A DNA stretch of 34,946 bases, from the NCBI GenBank assembly GCA_902790375.1, contig CADARY010000041.1:1-34946 (forward strand), given 5' to 3'. The notes under the pieces were generated by a model. It made no database searches. It was not told the DNA's origin and saw nothing but the letters and a program-made list of their open reading frames with translations. Below, one piece after another: positions 16,751 to 27,945 of this stretch. Position numbers and translations under genes: made by a program. Source of the stretch: Oscillospiraceae bacterium (GTDB lineage: Bacteria > Bacillota > Clostridia > Oscillospirales > Oscillospiraceae). Each line of letters opens with the position of its first letter. Positions within the stretch are counted from its first letter, which is position 1.

Positions 16751-16782
16751 GAGCCGCCCCGTTCGGGGCGGCTCTGCTATTT
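16751..16782 (+). terminator. Terminator after tatC
   Basis: A 10-bp GC stem (GAGCCGCCCC with GGGGCGGCTC, loop GTTC) is followed by TGCTATTT. The poor T run makes it weaker than others in the window. Confidence 0.75.
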
Positions 16783-16796
16783 GATAGAACAAATAG

Positions 16797-16901
16797 GGCA
16801 ATACCGCATAATTCGGCAAGAGCAGATCCTGAGAAAATTTGGGTTCTGATAAAGGCACTTTTTCGCAGATGTACTTTGTGTACCTCAAGAGCGGTGTTGC
16901 C
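16797..16901 (+). mobile_element. MITE-like 105-bp element, containing copy 2 of the 95-bp repeat
   Basis: The first 94 bases match the other two copies exactly. In this copy the element closes with GCGGTGTTGCC (16891-16901), which is the inverted complement of the left end GGCAATACCGC at 10 of 11 positions. ATAG occurs directly on both outer sides (16793-16796 and 16902-16905), as a 4-base target duplication would. It has no coding capacity and lies between the convergent tatC and foldase genes. Confidence 0.7.
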
Positions 16902-16916
16902 ATAGCATTACTTTCT

Positions 16917-18134
16917 TTATTTCACAATATACTGCGTGAGATCCAGCTCCTCCAGACCGTCGGCATACACGGGGGGATGGGCGGCATAGTAGTCGTCCAG
17001 ATCGTGGGTGATCTTCTCCTGCGCGACGGTGACGCGGGCAGTCTGGGGCGTGCCCTGGGGGCTGAAGAGGAGGCTGTCCCCGCCCAGGGGCAGGCGCATG
17101 ATGATGTGGAAGCCGTAATCGGACTGCACGGCGTCGGAGACCTCGTAATCCTTCAGGGCCTTGACGGTTTCCTCAAAGACGGGAACCATGGTGCCGGGGG
17201 TGAAGGTGTAGCCGTCGGGATAGGCGGTCTTGCCGGTATCCTCGCAGTACTGCTCCTTGAGCTCCTTGAAGCGCTTGAGCAGCTCGTCATGATCCTCGAT
17301 GGCGCGCAGCTCCTTGACAAGGTCGTTTGCCTGCTGCAGCTTCGCCGCGACCTCGTCCTGCTCCAGGTTCTTGCCGGTCATGGGGTCAATGGTCATGAAA
17401 AGGATGTGGTGGGCGGAGATATAGCCCTGATCCTCCAGAGCCTTGACGATGTCCGTCTCGGAAAGCTTCTCGCCCTGGGCGCCGTAGAGCTCCTGGGCCA
17501 GCAGGGTGTAGAGATCCAGGGCCTCGCTGTAGAACTGGAAGGCCTTGACGCTCAGGTGGCTGGTGTTCTCCAGCTCCTCGGCAAGCTGCTCGACCGTGGC
17601 GTTCTCGCCCAGGATCTGATTGGCCATGGCTTCGGGCTCGAGGCTCTTGAGGGCCTCCTCATCCAGGCTGATGCCCTTTTCCTTGGCGAGAGCCTTGATG
17701 GCCATGAAGCTTGACAGGGTATCGTTGGTCTCGTTCAGCAGGCCCTTGGCGTAGTTGGCGCCGGTACCGTCCCCGATGGAGCCGGTCCAGTCCGCGGCCA
17801 CGCCGTAATAGGCGGCCATCTGCCGGAAGTATTCCTCATACTGCAGGCCGTTGGTGCGCAGCCAGTCGGCATAGAGATCCCAGTCCATCACCTCATCCTT
17901 GAGCGTGATGGCGGCGGTATCGGCGGGGTAGAGGGCGCGGATCGCCTCATAGTCCAGGCTGTGAACCTCGGGCGTCGCGGTGGGCGCAGGGGTGGCGTCC
18001 GCCGTGACAGCCGCAGCCTCGGGCGAGGCGGCAGCGGCGGCAGGCGCCGTCAGGGTATTGCCGGTGTGGGTGAAGCTAATCGCGGCCCCGAACAGGACCA
18101 TCACGGCCACCAGGCCGAAGATCAGTTTTTTCAT
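16917..18134 (-). CDS. PrsA-like exported peptidyl-prolyl isomerase (parvulin family)
   Basis: The 405-residue protein begins with a signal/anchor (MKKLIFGLVAVMVLFGAA) and an Ala/Pro/Thr linker. A SurA/PrsA-like helical chaperone region occupies about 60-230, and a PpiC-type parvulin domain follows at about 240-350, beginning near SAHHILF and ending with YGFHIIMRL. It would assist folding of exported proteins. No lipobox cysteine is present, so unlike PrsA of Bacillus it is probably membrane-anchored or secreted rather than a lipoprotein. AAGGAGAG precedes the ATG at 18134. It lies 63 bases downstream of mfd, with which it may be cotranscribed. Substrates are unknown. Confidence 0.88.
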   Translation of the reverse strand: MKKLIFGLVAVMVLFGAAISFTHTGNTLTAPAAAAASPEAAAVTADATPAPTATPEVHSLDYEAIRALYPADTAAITLKDEVMDWDLYADWLRTNGLQYEEYFRQMAAYYGVAADWTGSIGDGTGANYAKGLLNETNDTLSSFMAIKALAKEKGISLDEEALKSLEPEAMANQILGENATVEQLAEELENTSHLSVKAFQFYSEALDLYTLLAQELYGAQGEKLSETDIVKALEDQGYISAHHILFMTIDPMTGKNLEQDEVAAKLQQANDLVKELRAIEDHDELLKRFKELKEQYCEDTGKTAYPDGYTFTPGTMVPVFEETVKALKDYEVSDAVQSDYGFHIIMRLPLGGDSLLFSPQGTPQTARVTVAQEKITHDLDDYYAAHPPVYADGLEELDLTQYIVK

Positions 18135-18197
18135 TGTGACGTCTCTCCTTGGTTGTGGAAATGTACGCTTGCTACTATATCACGCTTTTGTGAACTT

Positions 18198-21100
18198 TTA
18201 AAGTGCCTGCCAGTCCGCGACAAATTTTCTCGCCTCGTCGATGACGCGGTTTTTGTTCTGGATCCTGACGCTGAGACAGGGCTTGGAGCCGGCCTCGACC
18301 CGCAGGCGGTTTTTGTATTCAGGACGCGCATAGAGATCGGAGACCTTTTCCATATTGAAATCCGCCACCGTGAAGCGCAGCGTCCCGGCCTTCTGGGCAA
18401 TGTCCGTGATGCCGGCCTTGCCCGCCTCGCCGCGCAGGAGCGCCACGTGAATGAGGGCGTTGACCCCCGGCGGGGTCTCGCCGAAGCGGTCGATGAGCTC
18501 GTCGGTCAGGTCGTCCGCCTCCGCCTCGGTGCGGATGAGGGCGATGCGGCGGTAAATGTCCATGCGCTGCTCGGCCGATTCGATATAGCGCTCGGGGATG
18601 TTCGCCGCCACGGCGAGGTCTGCCGAGCATTCGGCCCGCTGCGGCACCTCGATTCCCCGCGCCTCCAGCACGGCCTCGTTCAGGAGCTTCATATACATGT
18701 CGTAGCCCACGTCCACCATGTGGCCCGACTGTTCGGCGCCGAGCAGACTGCCCGCGCCGCGGATCTCCAGATCGCGCATGGCGATCTTCATGCCGGAGCC
18801 GAAGGCCGCGAAGTCCCGGATGGCATTGAGGCGCTTCTCGGCGATCTCGGTGAGCACCTTGTCCCGCCGGAAGGTGAGATAGGCGCTGGCCCGTCTGGTG
18901 GAGCGGCCCACGCGGCCCCGGATCTGGTGGAGCTGCGCAAGGCCCAGCTTATCCGCGTCCTCAATGATGAGGGTGTTGACGTTCGGGATGTCGATGCCCG
19001 TCTCGATAATGGTGGTGCACACCAGAACCTGGGTCTCGCCGCTCACAACGGAGTCCATCACCGAGGCCAGCATGTTCTTTTCCATCTGCCCGTGGGCCAC
19101 GGCGACCGTCACGTCCTCCAGGAGCTCGCGCAGGCGGACGGCGGTGCGGTCGATATCGTCGACGCGGTTATGCAGGTAATAGACCTGCCCGCCGCGCTGG
19201 ATCTCGCGGCGGATGGCGTCGGCCACGATGCCCCAGTCGTGCTCCAGCACGAAGGTCTGCACCGGCAGGCGATCCTCCGGCGGCTCCTCGATATTCGACA
19301 TGTCGCGGATGCCGGACATGGCCATATTGAGTGTGCGGGGGATGGGCGTCGCCGTGAGGGTCAGCACGTCCACGCCCTTCGAGAGCTCCTTGATATGCTC
19401 CTTGTGGGTGACGCCGAAGCGCTGCTCCTCATCCACCACGAGAAGGCCGAGATTTTTGAACTTCACATCCTTGCCCAAAAGGCGGTGGGTGCCGATCACA
19501 AGATCCAGCTTCCCGCTCTCCAGATCCCGGAGCGTCCTGGTGTTGCCCGCCCCGGCGCCGAGACGGCTCAACACCCCGATTTCCACCGGGAAGCCGAAAA
19601 AGCGCTGCAGCGCGGTCTGGTAATGCTGCTGGGCCAGCACCGTGGTGGGCACGAGGATCGCGGCCTGCCTGCCGTCGAGCACGCACTTCATCACCGCGCG
19701 CAGGGCCACCTCGGTCTTGCCGAAGCCCACGTCCCCGCACAGAAGCCGGTCCATGGGCACGGAGGACTCCATATCCGCCTTGATCTCAGCGATGCACCGC
19801 AGCTGATCGTCCGTCTCGGTATAGCCGAAGTTCTCCTCAAACTCCCGCTGCCACTCGCTGTCCGGGGCAAAGGCGTGGCCCGGCAGGCGCTGGCGCTGGG
19901 CGTAGAGCTGGATGAGGCGCTTGGCCATGTCCTTGGCAGAGGCCTTGGCGCGGCTGCGGGTCCTGGCCCACTCGGCCCCGCCCATCTTGCTCAGGCGCAC
20001 GGGCTTTTCCTCACCCGCGCCGGTATACTTGGTCACCATGTCAAGCTGCGTGGCGGGGACATAGAGGGTGTCGCCCCCCGCATAGTCGAGCTTGATGTAA
20101 TCCTTGTCGAAGCCGTCCACCTGCATGCGCACGATGCCCGCGAATTTGCCGATGCCGTGGTTCTCGTGCACCACGAAATCGCCCGGCGAGAGGTCGGAAT
20201 AGGACTCGATGCGCTGGCGGTTGGGAGGCAGCTTTCTGCCCGCCTTCGCGGTCTTGCCGCGGGCCCGGACAAGCTGGGCGTCAGTCAGGACTGTGAGGCG
20301 GAGGCCCGGATACTCGTAGCCCGCGGACACCGCGCCCACGGCGATGCGGCACTGCCCGTCCGTCGGCAGGCGCTTGAGGGTCGGGTCGATGAGGGCGTCG
20401 ATACCCTTGTCGCGGAAAAACTCCTGCAGGGTTTTGGCGCGCCGCTCGTCCCCGGCGAGAACCACGACCCGGTAATCCTGCTTGAGGTAGGCCGCCACAT
20501 CCTCCGCCGCGGCCGCGGCAGAGCCGGCATAGCTCGGGAGCTGCTTGGCGGCGATGCTGGTGAGGGTCTTCGGCTGCACCGGTCCCCGTCCCACGGTGAA
20601 GGCGTCCGCCATGTAGAGGGGAAACGCCGGCAGAAGCTTGAAAAGCTTCTCGGCGCTCAGGCGAAAGCCGTCGGCGCTCATGGCCATCATGCCGCGCTTT
20701 TGCAGCTCCGCCACATCCTCCGCGAGCTGCTTTTCAAAGGCCCTTGCCCGCTCACTGCAGCGGCCCGGCTGGTCGAGAAAGAGCAGGGCGTTTTCGGGGA
20801 TATAGTCAAAGCCGCTGGCCTCTTCATACAGGATCGGCAGATACCGGTCCGCGTCCGAAAGCGTGAGGCCCTCGGCGAGCTTTTCCGCGTCGGCGCGCAG
20901 GGTGGCGGCCAGGGTCTGGGCGTTCTCGCCCTTGCGGCGCTTGATATAGTTGTCGGCAAAGCGCCCGATCTCCCGCGCCACCGCGCCCGCCCCGCCGGTC
21001 GAGAGGGAGGGCAGGGCCTCCAGCGCCGGGAGGATGCGGCAGAAATCGAGGGGATCCCCGCGCCGCTGGCTCTGCACGTCAAAGTGTGCCATGGAGTCGA

Positions 21101-21698
21101 TGTCGTCCCCCCAGAATTCGATGCGCACGGGCTCCGTGTCGGCCGGGGAGAAGAAGTCCAGGATGCCGCCGCGCCGGGCGAACTGGCCGGGGCCCTCCAC
21201 CTGCTCGCAGCGGGTGTAGCCGCAGCGCAGCAGCGCCTCCTCCGCCTCCTCGGGCGGACAGGCGGCGCCGTCCCGGATCTCATATGCCGCGCGCTTTAGG
21301 AGCGCGGGCGGGAAGGTGCGCTGCATGAGGCTGGAGACGGAGGCGACGGTGATCTCGCTCTCCCCCGCGGCGAGCTTATACAGGGCGGCAATGCGCTTCT
21401 GCTCGGCGGGCCGGGAGACGGCCTCTGCGGGGTAGAAGACATAGTCGCGCATCCCGAGAACGGTGATCTCCTTGCCGGTCATGGCGGCGAGATCCCGCGC
21501 GAAGCTTTCGGCGGCGGTATCGTCCGGGCAGAGGACAAAGAGCGGCATGCGCAGCTGCATGTACAGCGCCGCCGCCAAATTGGCCCGGTGCACCGGAGAA
21601 AGGCCGGAAATGAGCGCGGGAAGCCCTCCGCTCTCGAGCAGGGAGGGGAGGGCGGCGGCTTCCTTGTGGGTGAGTATTTGATTGATGAGTTGTTCCAT
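18198..21698 (-). CDS. mfd: Transcription-repair coupling factor
   Basis: Mfd removes stalled RNA polymerase from DNA lesions and recruits UvrA. The 1166-residue protein has the full family length: a UvrB-like N-terminal module, the RNA-polymerase-interaction region at about 500-560 (DFVVHENHGIGKF), and superfamily 2 translocase motifs GDVGFGKTEVA, DEEQRFGV, TATPIPRTL and RGRVGRS. The C-terminal TRCF domain completes it. The ATG at 21698 has AAAAGG upstream. It is followed by the foldase gene and preceded by an ABC transporter gene on the same strand. A very long open frame on the opposite strand is a codon-bias shadow. Confidence 0.97.
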   Translation of the reverse strand: MEQLINQILTHKEAAALPSLLESGGLPALISGLSPVHRANLAAALYMQLRMPLFVLCPDDTAAESFARDLAAMTGKEITVLGMRDYVFYPAEAVSRPAEQKRIAALYKLAAGESEITVASVSSLMQRTFPPALLKRAAYEIRDGAACPPEEAEEALLRCGYTRCEQVEGPGQFARRGGILDFFSPADTEPVRIEFWGDDIDSMAHFDVQSQRRGDPLDFCRILPALEALPSLSTGGAGAVAREIGRFADNYIKRRKGENAQTLAATLRADAEKLAEGLTLSDADRYLPILYEEASGFDYIPENALLFLDQPGRCSERARAFEKQLAEDVAELQKRGMMAMSADGFRLSAEKLFKLLPAFPLYMADAFTVGRGPVQPKTLTSIAAKQLPSYAGSAAAAAEDVAAYLKQDYRVVVLAGDERRAKTLQEFFRDKGIDALIDPTLKRLPTDGQCRIAVGAVSAGYEYPGLRLTVLTDAQLVRARGKTAKAGRKLPPNRQRIESYSDLSPGDFVVHENHGIGKFAGIVRMQVDGFDKDYIKLDYAGGDTLYVPATQLDMVTKYTGAGEEKPVRLSKMGGAEWARTRSRAKASAKDMAKRLIQLYAQRQRLPGHAFAPDSEWQREFEENFGYTETDDQLRCIAEIKADMESSVPMDRLLCGDVGFGKTEVALRAVMKCVLDGRQAAILVPTTVLAQQHYQTALQRFFGFPVEIGVLSRLGAGAGNTRTLRDLESGKLDLVIGTHRLLGKDVKFKNLGLLVVDEEQRFGVTHKEHIKELSKGVDVLTLTATPIPRTLNMAMSGIRDMSNIEEPPEDRLPVQTFVLEHDWGIVADAIRREIQRGGQVYYLHNRVDDIDRTAVRLRELLEDVTVAVAHGQMEKNMLASVMDSVVSGETQVLVCTTIIETGIDIPNVNTLIIEDADKLGLAQLHQIRGRVGRSTRRASAYLTFRRDKVLTEIAEKRLNAIRDFAAFGSGMKIAMRDLEIRGAGSLLGAEQSGHMVDVGYDMYMKLLNEAVLEARGIEVPQRAECSADLAVAANIPERYIESAEQRMDIYRRIALIRTEAEADDLTDELIDRFGETPPGVNALIHVALLRGEAGKAGITDIAQKAGTLRFTVADFNMEKVSDLYARPEYKNRLRVEAGSKPCLSVRIQNKNRVIDEARKFVADWQAL

Positions 21699-21749
21699 AG
21701 TTTACCTTTTGCGGATTTGTATTTCAATAAGCGCGGAGTCGCTTTCGTT

Positions 21750-21766
21750 TGGAGTGTGAAGTTATG
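21750..21766 (+). repeat. Degenerate short repeat, GGAGTGTGAAGTTATGG type
   Basis: TGGAGTGTGAAGTTATG in the 93-base gap between mfd and the ABC transporter gene matches 24474-24491 and 13959-13976 loosely. Function unknown. Confidence 0.45.
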
Positions 21767-21791
21767 GAGCGGCTGCGCCACATGTCAATGT

Positions 21792-23537
21792 TCAAAGCGC
21801 CTGGGCGCGGCAGAGCGCGGCGTAGACGCCGTTTTTCGCCATCAGCTCTTCATGGCTGCCCTGTTCAACGATATGTTCATCCTCCACCACGGCGATGCAG
21901 TCGGCATGCTTGACAGTGGAGAGGCGGTGGGCGATGACGATGGTGGTGCGGCCCCGGCTGAGCTCGTCAAGCGACGCCTGGATGCGCTGCTCGGTGACGG
22001 TGTCGAGGGCGGAGGTCGCCTCGTCCAGCACCAGGATCTTCGGATTTTTGAGAAAGACGCGGGCAATGGAAATGCGCTGCTTCTGCCCGCCGGAGAGCAT
22101 GATGCCCCGCTCGCCGATATAGCTGTCGTAGCCGTCGGGCATCTGCATGATCTCGTCGTGGATCTCCGCGCGCACCGCGGCCTCCACGATCTCCGCGTCG
22201 CTGGCGTCGGGGCGGCCGTAGCGGATGTTCTCGCGCACGGTGCCGGCGAACATGAAGACCTCCTGCTGGATGACGCCGATGTTGCGGCGCAGGCTTGTCT
22301 GCGTGACCGTGCGCACGTCCTGTCCGTCTACCAGCACCGCGCCGTCCGTCACGTCATAGAAGCGGGGGAGCAGGTTGGAGATGGTAGTCTTGCCGCCGCC
22401 GGAGGGCCCGACCAGGGCCAGGCACTCGCCGGGCCTGACGTGCAGGTTCACATGGCGCAACACCGGCAGACCGTTCTGGTAAGAAAAGCTCACATCCCGG
22501 TACTCGACCTCGCCCGCGACCTCGCCGAGCGTCTTCGCGTCGGGCGCGTCGGTGACGGCGGGCTCGGTGTTCATGACCTCGAGAAAGCGGGAAAAGCCCG
22601 CCATGCCCTGCATATAGGTCTCGGAAAACTGAGACAGGCGGCGGATGGGGTTGACGAAGGTCGTGATGTAGAGCGAAAACGTAATGAGATCGACGTAGCT
22701 GAGTTCTCCGCCCATGATGAGAAGACCGCCCACGGCAATGACCGCCACCTGGGCGATGCCGGAGGAAAACTCCATGCCGCTCTGAAAGCCCGCCATCGCG
22801 CGGTAGTACTCCACCTTCGCGCCCCGGTAGAGGGCGTTTGCGGCGTTGAATTTCTGGCTCTCCTTGTCCTCGTTGGCGAAGGCCTTGGCGGTGCGGATGC
22901 CGGAGATGGAGGATTCGATGGCGGCGTAGATTTCGCCGGTCTTGCGCTTGACCTCAAGATTGGCCCTGCGCATGCGCATGCGCTGCGTGAGGGTAAACCA
23001 GACGCTCACCGCCAGCACCAGAAAGAGCGCGAGGGCGAGGCGCCAGCTGATGGTGAGCATGACGAGCATGGAGCCGAAAAAGGTGAGCGCGCAGATCAGC
23101 AGGTTCTCCGGCCCGTGATGGGCAAGCTCCGTCACATCGAAGAGGTCGGAGGTGATATGGCTCATGAGAACGCCGGTGCGGTGCCTGTCGTAGTAAGAGA
23201 AGCTCAGGCTCTGCATGTGCTCAAAGAGGTCGCGGCGCATGTCGGACTCGGTAAGCACGCCCATGCGGTGGCCGTAAACCACGATCGCATAGTTGAGCGC
23301 CGCCTTGATAACATATGCTCCCGCCATCAGCAGCATGACCGCGAAAAAGGCCTTATACTGCTTTTCGGGCAGAAGCGTGTACATGCTTTTTCGTGAGACA
23401 TAGGGGAAGATGAGATCCACCAGCGCAACCGCCACCGAACAGGCCATATCCAACGCAAAAAGCCCCTTGTGCCGCCCGATGTAGCGGGCGAAGATCTGAA
23501 GAGGCGGGGCTTTGTAGTTGATGGGTTTGTTTGTCAT
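21792..23537 (-). CDS. ABC exporter half-transporter, membrane domain fused to ATPase
   Basis: This 581-residue protein has a six-helix type 1 exporter membrane domain (about 20-310) fused to a nucleotide-binding domain (about 340-575). The ATPase has the Walker A GPSGGGKTT, the Q-loop context GVIQQEVFMFAG, the signature LSGGQKQRI, Walker B ILVLDEATSALD and switch histidine IAHRLST. It would act as a homodimer, since no partner half-transporter gene is adjacent. It resembles MsbA/BmrA-type multidrug or lipid exporters; the substrate cannot be told. AAGGAAG precedes the ATG at 23537, 21 bases downstream of rnhA. Confidence 0.92.
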   Translation of the reverse strand: MTNKPINYKAPPLQIFARYIGRHKGLFALDMACSVAVALVDLIFPYVSRKSMYTLLPEKQYKAFFAVMLLMAGAYVIKAALNYAIVVYGHRMGVLTESDMRRDLFEHMQSLSFSYYDRHRTGVLMSHITSDLFDVTELAHHGPENLLICALTFFGSMLVMLTISWRLALALFLVLAVSVWFTLTQRMRMRRANLEVKRKTGEIYAAIESSISGIRTAKAFANEDKESQKFNAANALYRGAKVEYYRAMAGFQSGMEFSSGIAQVAVIAVGGLLIMGGELSYVDLITFSLYITTFVNPIRRLSQFSETYMQGMAGFSRFLEVMNTEPAVTDAPDAKTLGEVAGEVEYRDVSFSYQNGLPVLRHVNLHVRPGECLALVGPSGGGKTTISNLLPRFYDVTDGAVLVDGQDVRTVTQTSLRRNIGVIQQEVFMFAGTVRENIRYGRPDASDAEIVEAAVRAEIHDEIMQMPDGYDSYIGERGIMLSGGQKQRISIARVFLKNPKILVLDEATSALDTVTEQRIQASLDELSRGRTTIVIAHRLSTVKHADCIAVVEDEHIVEQGSHEELMAKNGVYAALCRAQAL

Positions 23538-23558
23538 AGAATCTTCTTCCTTACAGGC

Positions 23559-23996
23559 TCACGCAAACTTTTCCCGCTCCGCGACAGCCAGCGCGTCGCA
23601 GCGATTGTTGTATTCGTTTTCGGCGTGGCCCTTGACCCAGTGGTAGTGCATCTCATGCTGGCTCGTAAGATCCAGCAGCATTTCCCAGAGGTCAGGATTG
23701 AGGGCGGGCTTTTTGTCGGACTTGATCCATCCCTTCCTGCGCCAGCCCCAGGCCCAGCCCTTTTCCAGCGCGTCGATAACGTATTTGGAATCGGACCAGA
23801 GCTCCACCACGCACTTCTCCCTGAGGTGCAGCAGCGCCTGAATAACGGCGGTCAGCTCCATGCGGTTGTTGGTGGTCATGGCCTCCCCGCCGGAGATTTC
23901 CTTTTCCACGCCCTTATAACGCAGGATCGCCCCCCAGCCGCCAGGCCCGGGATTGCCGCTGCACGCGCCGTCGGTATAGATATCGACTGTTTTCAA
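23559..23996 (-). CDS. rnhA: Ribonuclease HI
   Basis: RNase HI cuts the RNA strand of RNA-DNA hybrids. The 145-residue protein has the acidic catalytic set: D9 in [12 protein letters not shown]47 in [10 protein letters not shown]69 in WSDSKYV and the late aspartate in NRCDALA. A basic tryptophan-rich protrusion ([12 protein letters not shown]) is present as in E. coli. The start is TTG at 23996, overlapping the stop of the upstream membrane protein gene by 4 bases (TTGA), with GGAGG 7 bases before it; no ATG is available. Confidence 0.95.
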   Translation of the reverse strand: MKTVDIYTDGACSGNPGPGGWGAILRYKGVEKEISGGEAMTTNNRMELTAVIQALLHLREKCVVELWSDSKYVIDALEKGWAWGWRRKGWIKSDKKPALNPDLWEMLLDLTSQHEMHYHWVKGHAENEYNNRCDALAVAEREKFA

Positions 23997-24439
23997 TGGT
24001 AATCCTCCGGGATCTCAAGCTTTTCATACTTCGCCTTGAGGATCTTGTACTCGTCGCGGTCGATGAGGCCGTTTTTATAGAAGCCCTCCACCTGCTCGAG
24101 GTACTTTTCCTTCCCGCTCTTATGGCCGCAGGTGATGACCTCCTCCGCCTCGTCCTTGTGCCGGAGGACAGAGGCATGCGGCGTCTTCACCGCCGTGGGC
24201 TGTGGGAAGGGACGGTTGAGCGGCACGGCGGCATGTTTTTTCTTGCCGCCTTTGTTTTCCTTTATCCATGAGATAAAAGTGACGATGACCGCGATGAAGG
24301 CGACAATGAGCACGGAGGCGATGACGACAGGCAGATTCTCCGGATTGAGATCCGATGAGAACAGATAGAGCAGAACCGTCACCGCGATGATTACAAGGGT
24401 CACCATGCCGGAGCCCTTACTGCCTTGCTTGTTGTTCAT
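23993..24439 (-). CDS. Small two-helix membrane protein with C-terminal SHOCT-like segment
   Basis: The 148-residue protein has hydrophobic segments at about 12-28 and 37-58, a basic linker, and a C-terminal short helical segment ([21 protein letters not shown]) that fits the SHOCT pattern of a short C-terminal oligomerisation domain. No enzymatic motif is visible, and its role is unknown. GGGGAGG precedes the ATG at 24439. It is translationally coupled to rnhA by a 4-base overlap, which is only a positional link. The 95-bp repeat lies upstream, between it and gyrA. Confidence 0.8.
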   Translation of the reverse strand: MNNKQGSKGSGMVTLVIIAVTVLLYLFSSDLNPENLPVVIASVLIVAFIAVIVTFISWIKENKGGKKKHAAVPLNRPFPQPTAVKTPHASVLRHKDEAEEVITCGHKSGKEKYLEQVEGFYKNGLIDRDEYKILKAKYEKLEIPEDYH

Positions 24440-24473
24440 GCAAGCGCACCTCCCCTTGATTCAGTCAGGAGCC

Positions 24474-24491
24474 TGGAGTGTGGAGCTATGG
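24474..24491 (+). repeat. Degenerate short repeat, GGAGTGTGAAGTTATGG type
   Basis: TGGAGTGTGGAGCTATGG lies 22 bases left of repeat copy 3 in the same gap. It resembles 21750-21766 and 13959-13976. Confidence 0.45.
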
Positions 24492-24513
24492 GATGATTCA
24501 ATCCTGTCTTTAA

Positions 24514-24608
24514 GGCAATACCGCATAATTCGGCAAGAGCAGATCCTGAGAAAATTTGGGTTCTGATAAAGGCACTTTTTCGCAGATGTACTTTGTGTAC
24601 CTCAAGAA
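24514..24608 (+). repeat. 95-bp interspersed repeat, copy 3
   Basis: Identical over all 95 bases to copy 1 (reverse complement). Unlike copy 2, the right end continues into GCTCCATT with no inverted copy of the left end. It fills half of the 198-base gap between gyrA and the small membrane protein gene. Confidence 0.92.
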
Positions 24609-24637
24609 GCTCCATTCACTCCAAGCTTAACATTCTT

Positions 24638-27160
<2,523 letters not shown>

Positions 27161-27180
27161 TGTAATTATTCCTCCTTATA

Positions 27181-27323
27181 GGCTCCCCCTCTGGGGGAGC
27201 TGTCATGGCCGATCTCCCGCGAGGCCATGACTGAAGGGGTGTCCGTCTTCGCACAAACCCCTTCCACCGCTGAAGCGGTTCCCCTCCCCCAAACGCCGCT
27301 GCGCGGCTGGGGGAGGCAAAGGC
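27181..27323. repeat. Multi-hairpin intergenic repeat with GGCTCCCCC/GGGGGAGGC ends
   Basis: The 143-base segment has inverted ends (GGCTCCCCC at 27181, GGGGGAGGC near 27310) and at least four internal hairpins, including GTCATGGCC/GGCCATGAC and AACCGCTTCAGCGGT-type stems. It resembles a repeat class often seen between genes of Oscillospiraceae, by memory. It fills the gyrA leader: the hairpin GCTCCCCC-AGAG-GGGGGAGC ends just before the gyrA ribosome binding site. No promoter was seen in it. Confidence 0.7.
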
Positions 27324-27326
27324 ATA

Positions 27327-27369
27327 TCAGATGTCCAGGTTCACAACGTACTTCGCGTTCTGCTCGATC
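27327..27369 (-). pseudogene. Duplicated gyrB 3' end (remnant after cassette insertion)
   Basis: These 43 bases repeat the last 14 codons plus stop of gyrB (28159-28201) with two mismatches, both silent (AAG for AAA, AAC for AAT). They start 3 bases after the toxin stop codon and have no coding function of their own. The codons here are G/C-ending like the rest of gyrB, so this is probably the original gyrB terminus. Confidence 0.92.
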
Positions 27370-27372
27370 TGG

Positions 27373-27945
27373 TCACAACATGTGAATCCCGGTCAGATCG
27401 CATATTTGCTTTGAATTCCAGTACTTATTTGTCCAGTGAAAATAAATGGTTTTTCTTTTTTTGAAAATTCTGAACGGTTCCTGTGTATTGTCGTATATAT
27501 GCATGACATCGCATACCTTGACAAGCTGCGGAATCAGCTTCAATGCCCTGTCGTATCGAAGTCTGACCTTGTTCTCCGGAACACCGTGCCCACCCTGCAT
27601 TTCTCTCATGTTCACACGTGCTACATTAATGTCTGGATCTGCGGTAAGCACATAAAAACAACGAATAAAATAACCTTTTTCTCTTGCTCTTTGCAGCAGC
27701 CTCAGATTTCTGTCGGTGGATAATACCGTTTCAAAGGTAAAATCCTGCATCTGTTCCAATGCATTTTCACGCATCATTTCCGCACGCTGCGCTGCTTCAA
27801 GATCAGAGCAATGGTTTGCGCGCTTGATATCGTCCGCATTGATATAAATACCTGCTGTTTTGGCAAGCTTTGTAACAGTGGATTTTCCGCTGCCGTTCGG
27901 GCCGGCAAAGACAATGATTTCCGGCTGCAGTCTATCAACTGACAT
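27373..27945 (-). CDS. Zeta-toxin-family P-loop kinase
   Basis: This 190-residue protein has Walker A GPNGSGKS (15-22), INADDIKR (35-42) with the aspartates expected near the zeta catalytic site, FTFETVLST, and a late GGHGVPENKVRLRYDRAL segment. These match the short chromosomal zeta-toxin/ABC-type-kinase group. Characterised zeta toxins phosphorylate UDP-N-acetylglucosamine and so poison wall synthesis; activity here is inferred. The start at 27945 overlaps the upstream small gene by 11 bases, with GGAAGAAGAG before it; an upstream ATG at 27972 is less likely. The gene is clearly more A+T-rich than gyrA and gyrB, suggesting transfer. It has no promoter of its own and would be read from gyrB. 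Confidence 0.85.
   Translation of the reverse strand: MSVDRLQPEIIVFAGPNGSGKSTVTKLAKTAGIYINADDIKRANHCSDLEAAQRAEMMRENALEQMQDFTFETVLSTDRNLRLLQRAREKGYFIRCFYVLTADPDINVARVNMREMQGGHGVPENKVRLRYDRALKLIPQLVKVCDVMHIYDNTQEPFRIFKKRKTIYFHWTNKYWNSKQICDLTGIHML

Noticed and set aside
17961-21299. 1112-codon open frame on the plus strand opposite mfd
   Set aside because: It is antisense to the clearly coding mfd, lacks any recognisable motif and reflects third-position G/C bias.
27436-27723. 95-codon plus-strand frame opposite the zeta toxin
   Set aside because: Antisense to a gene with intact Walker A and family motifs; no ribosome binding site.
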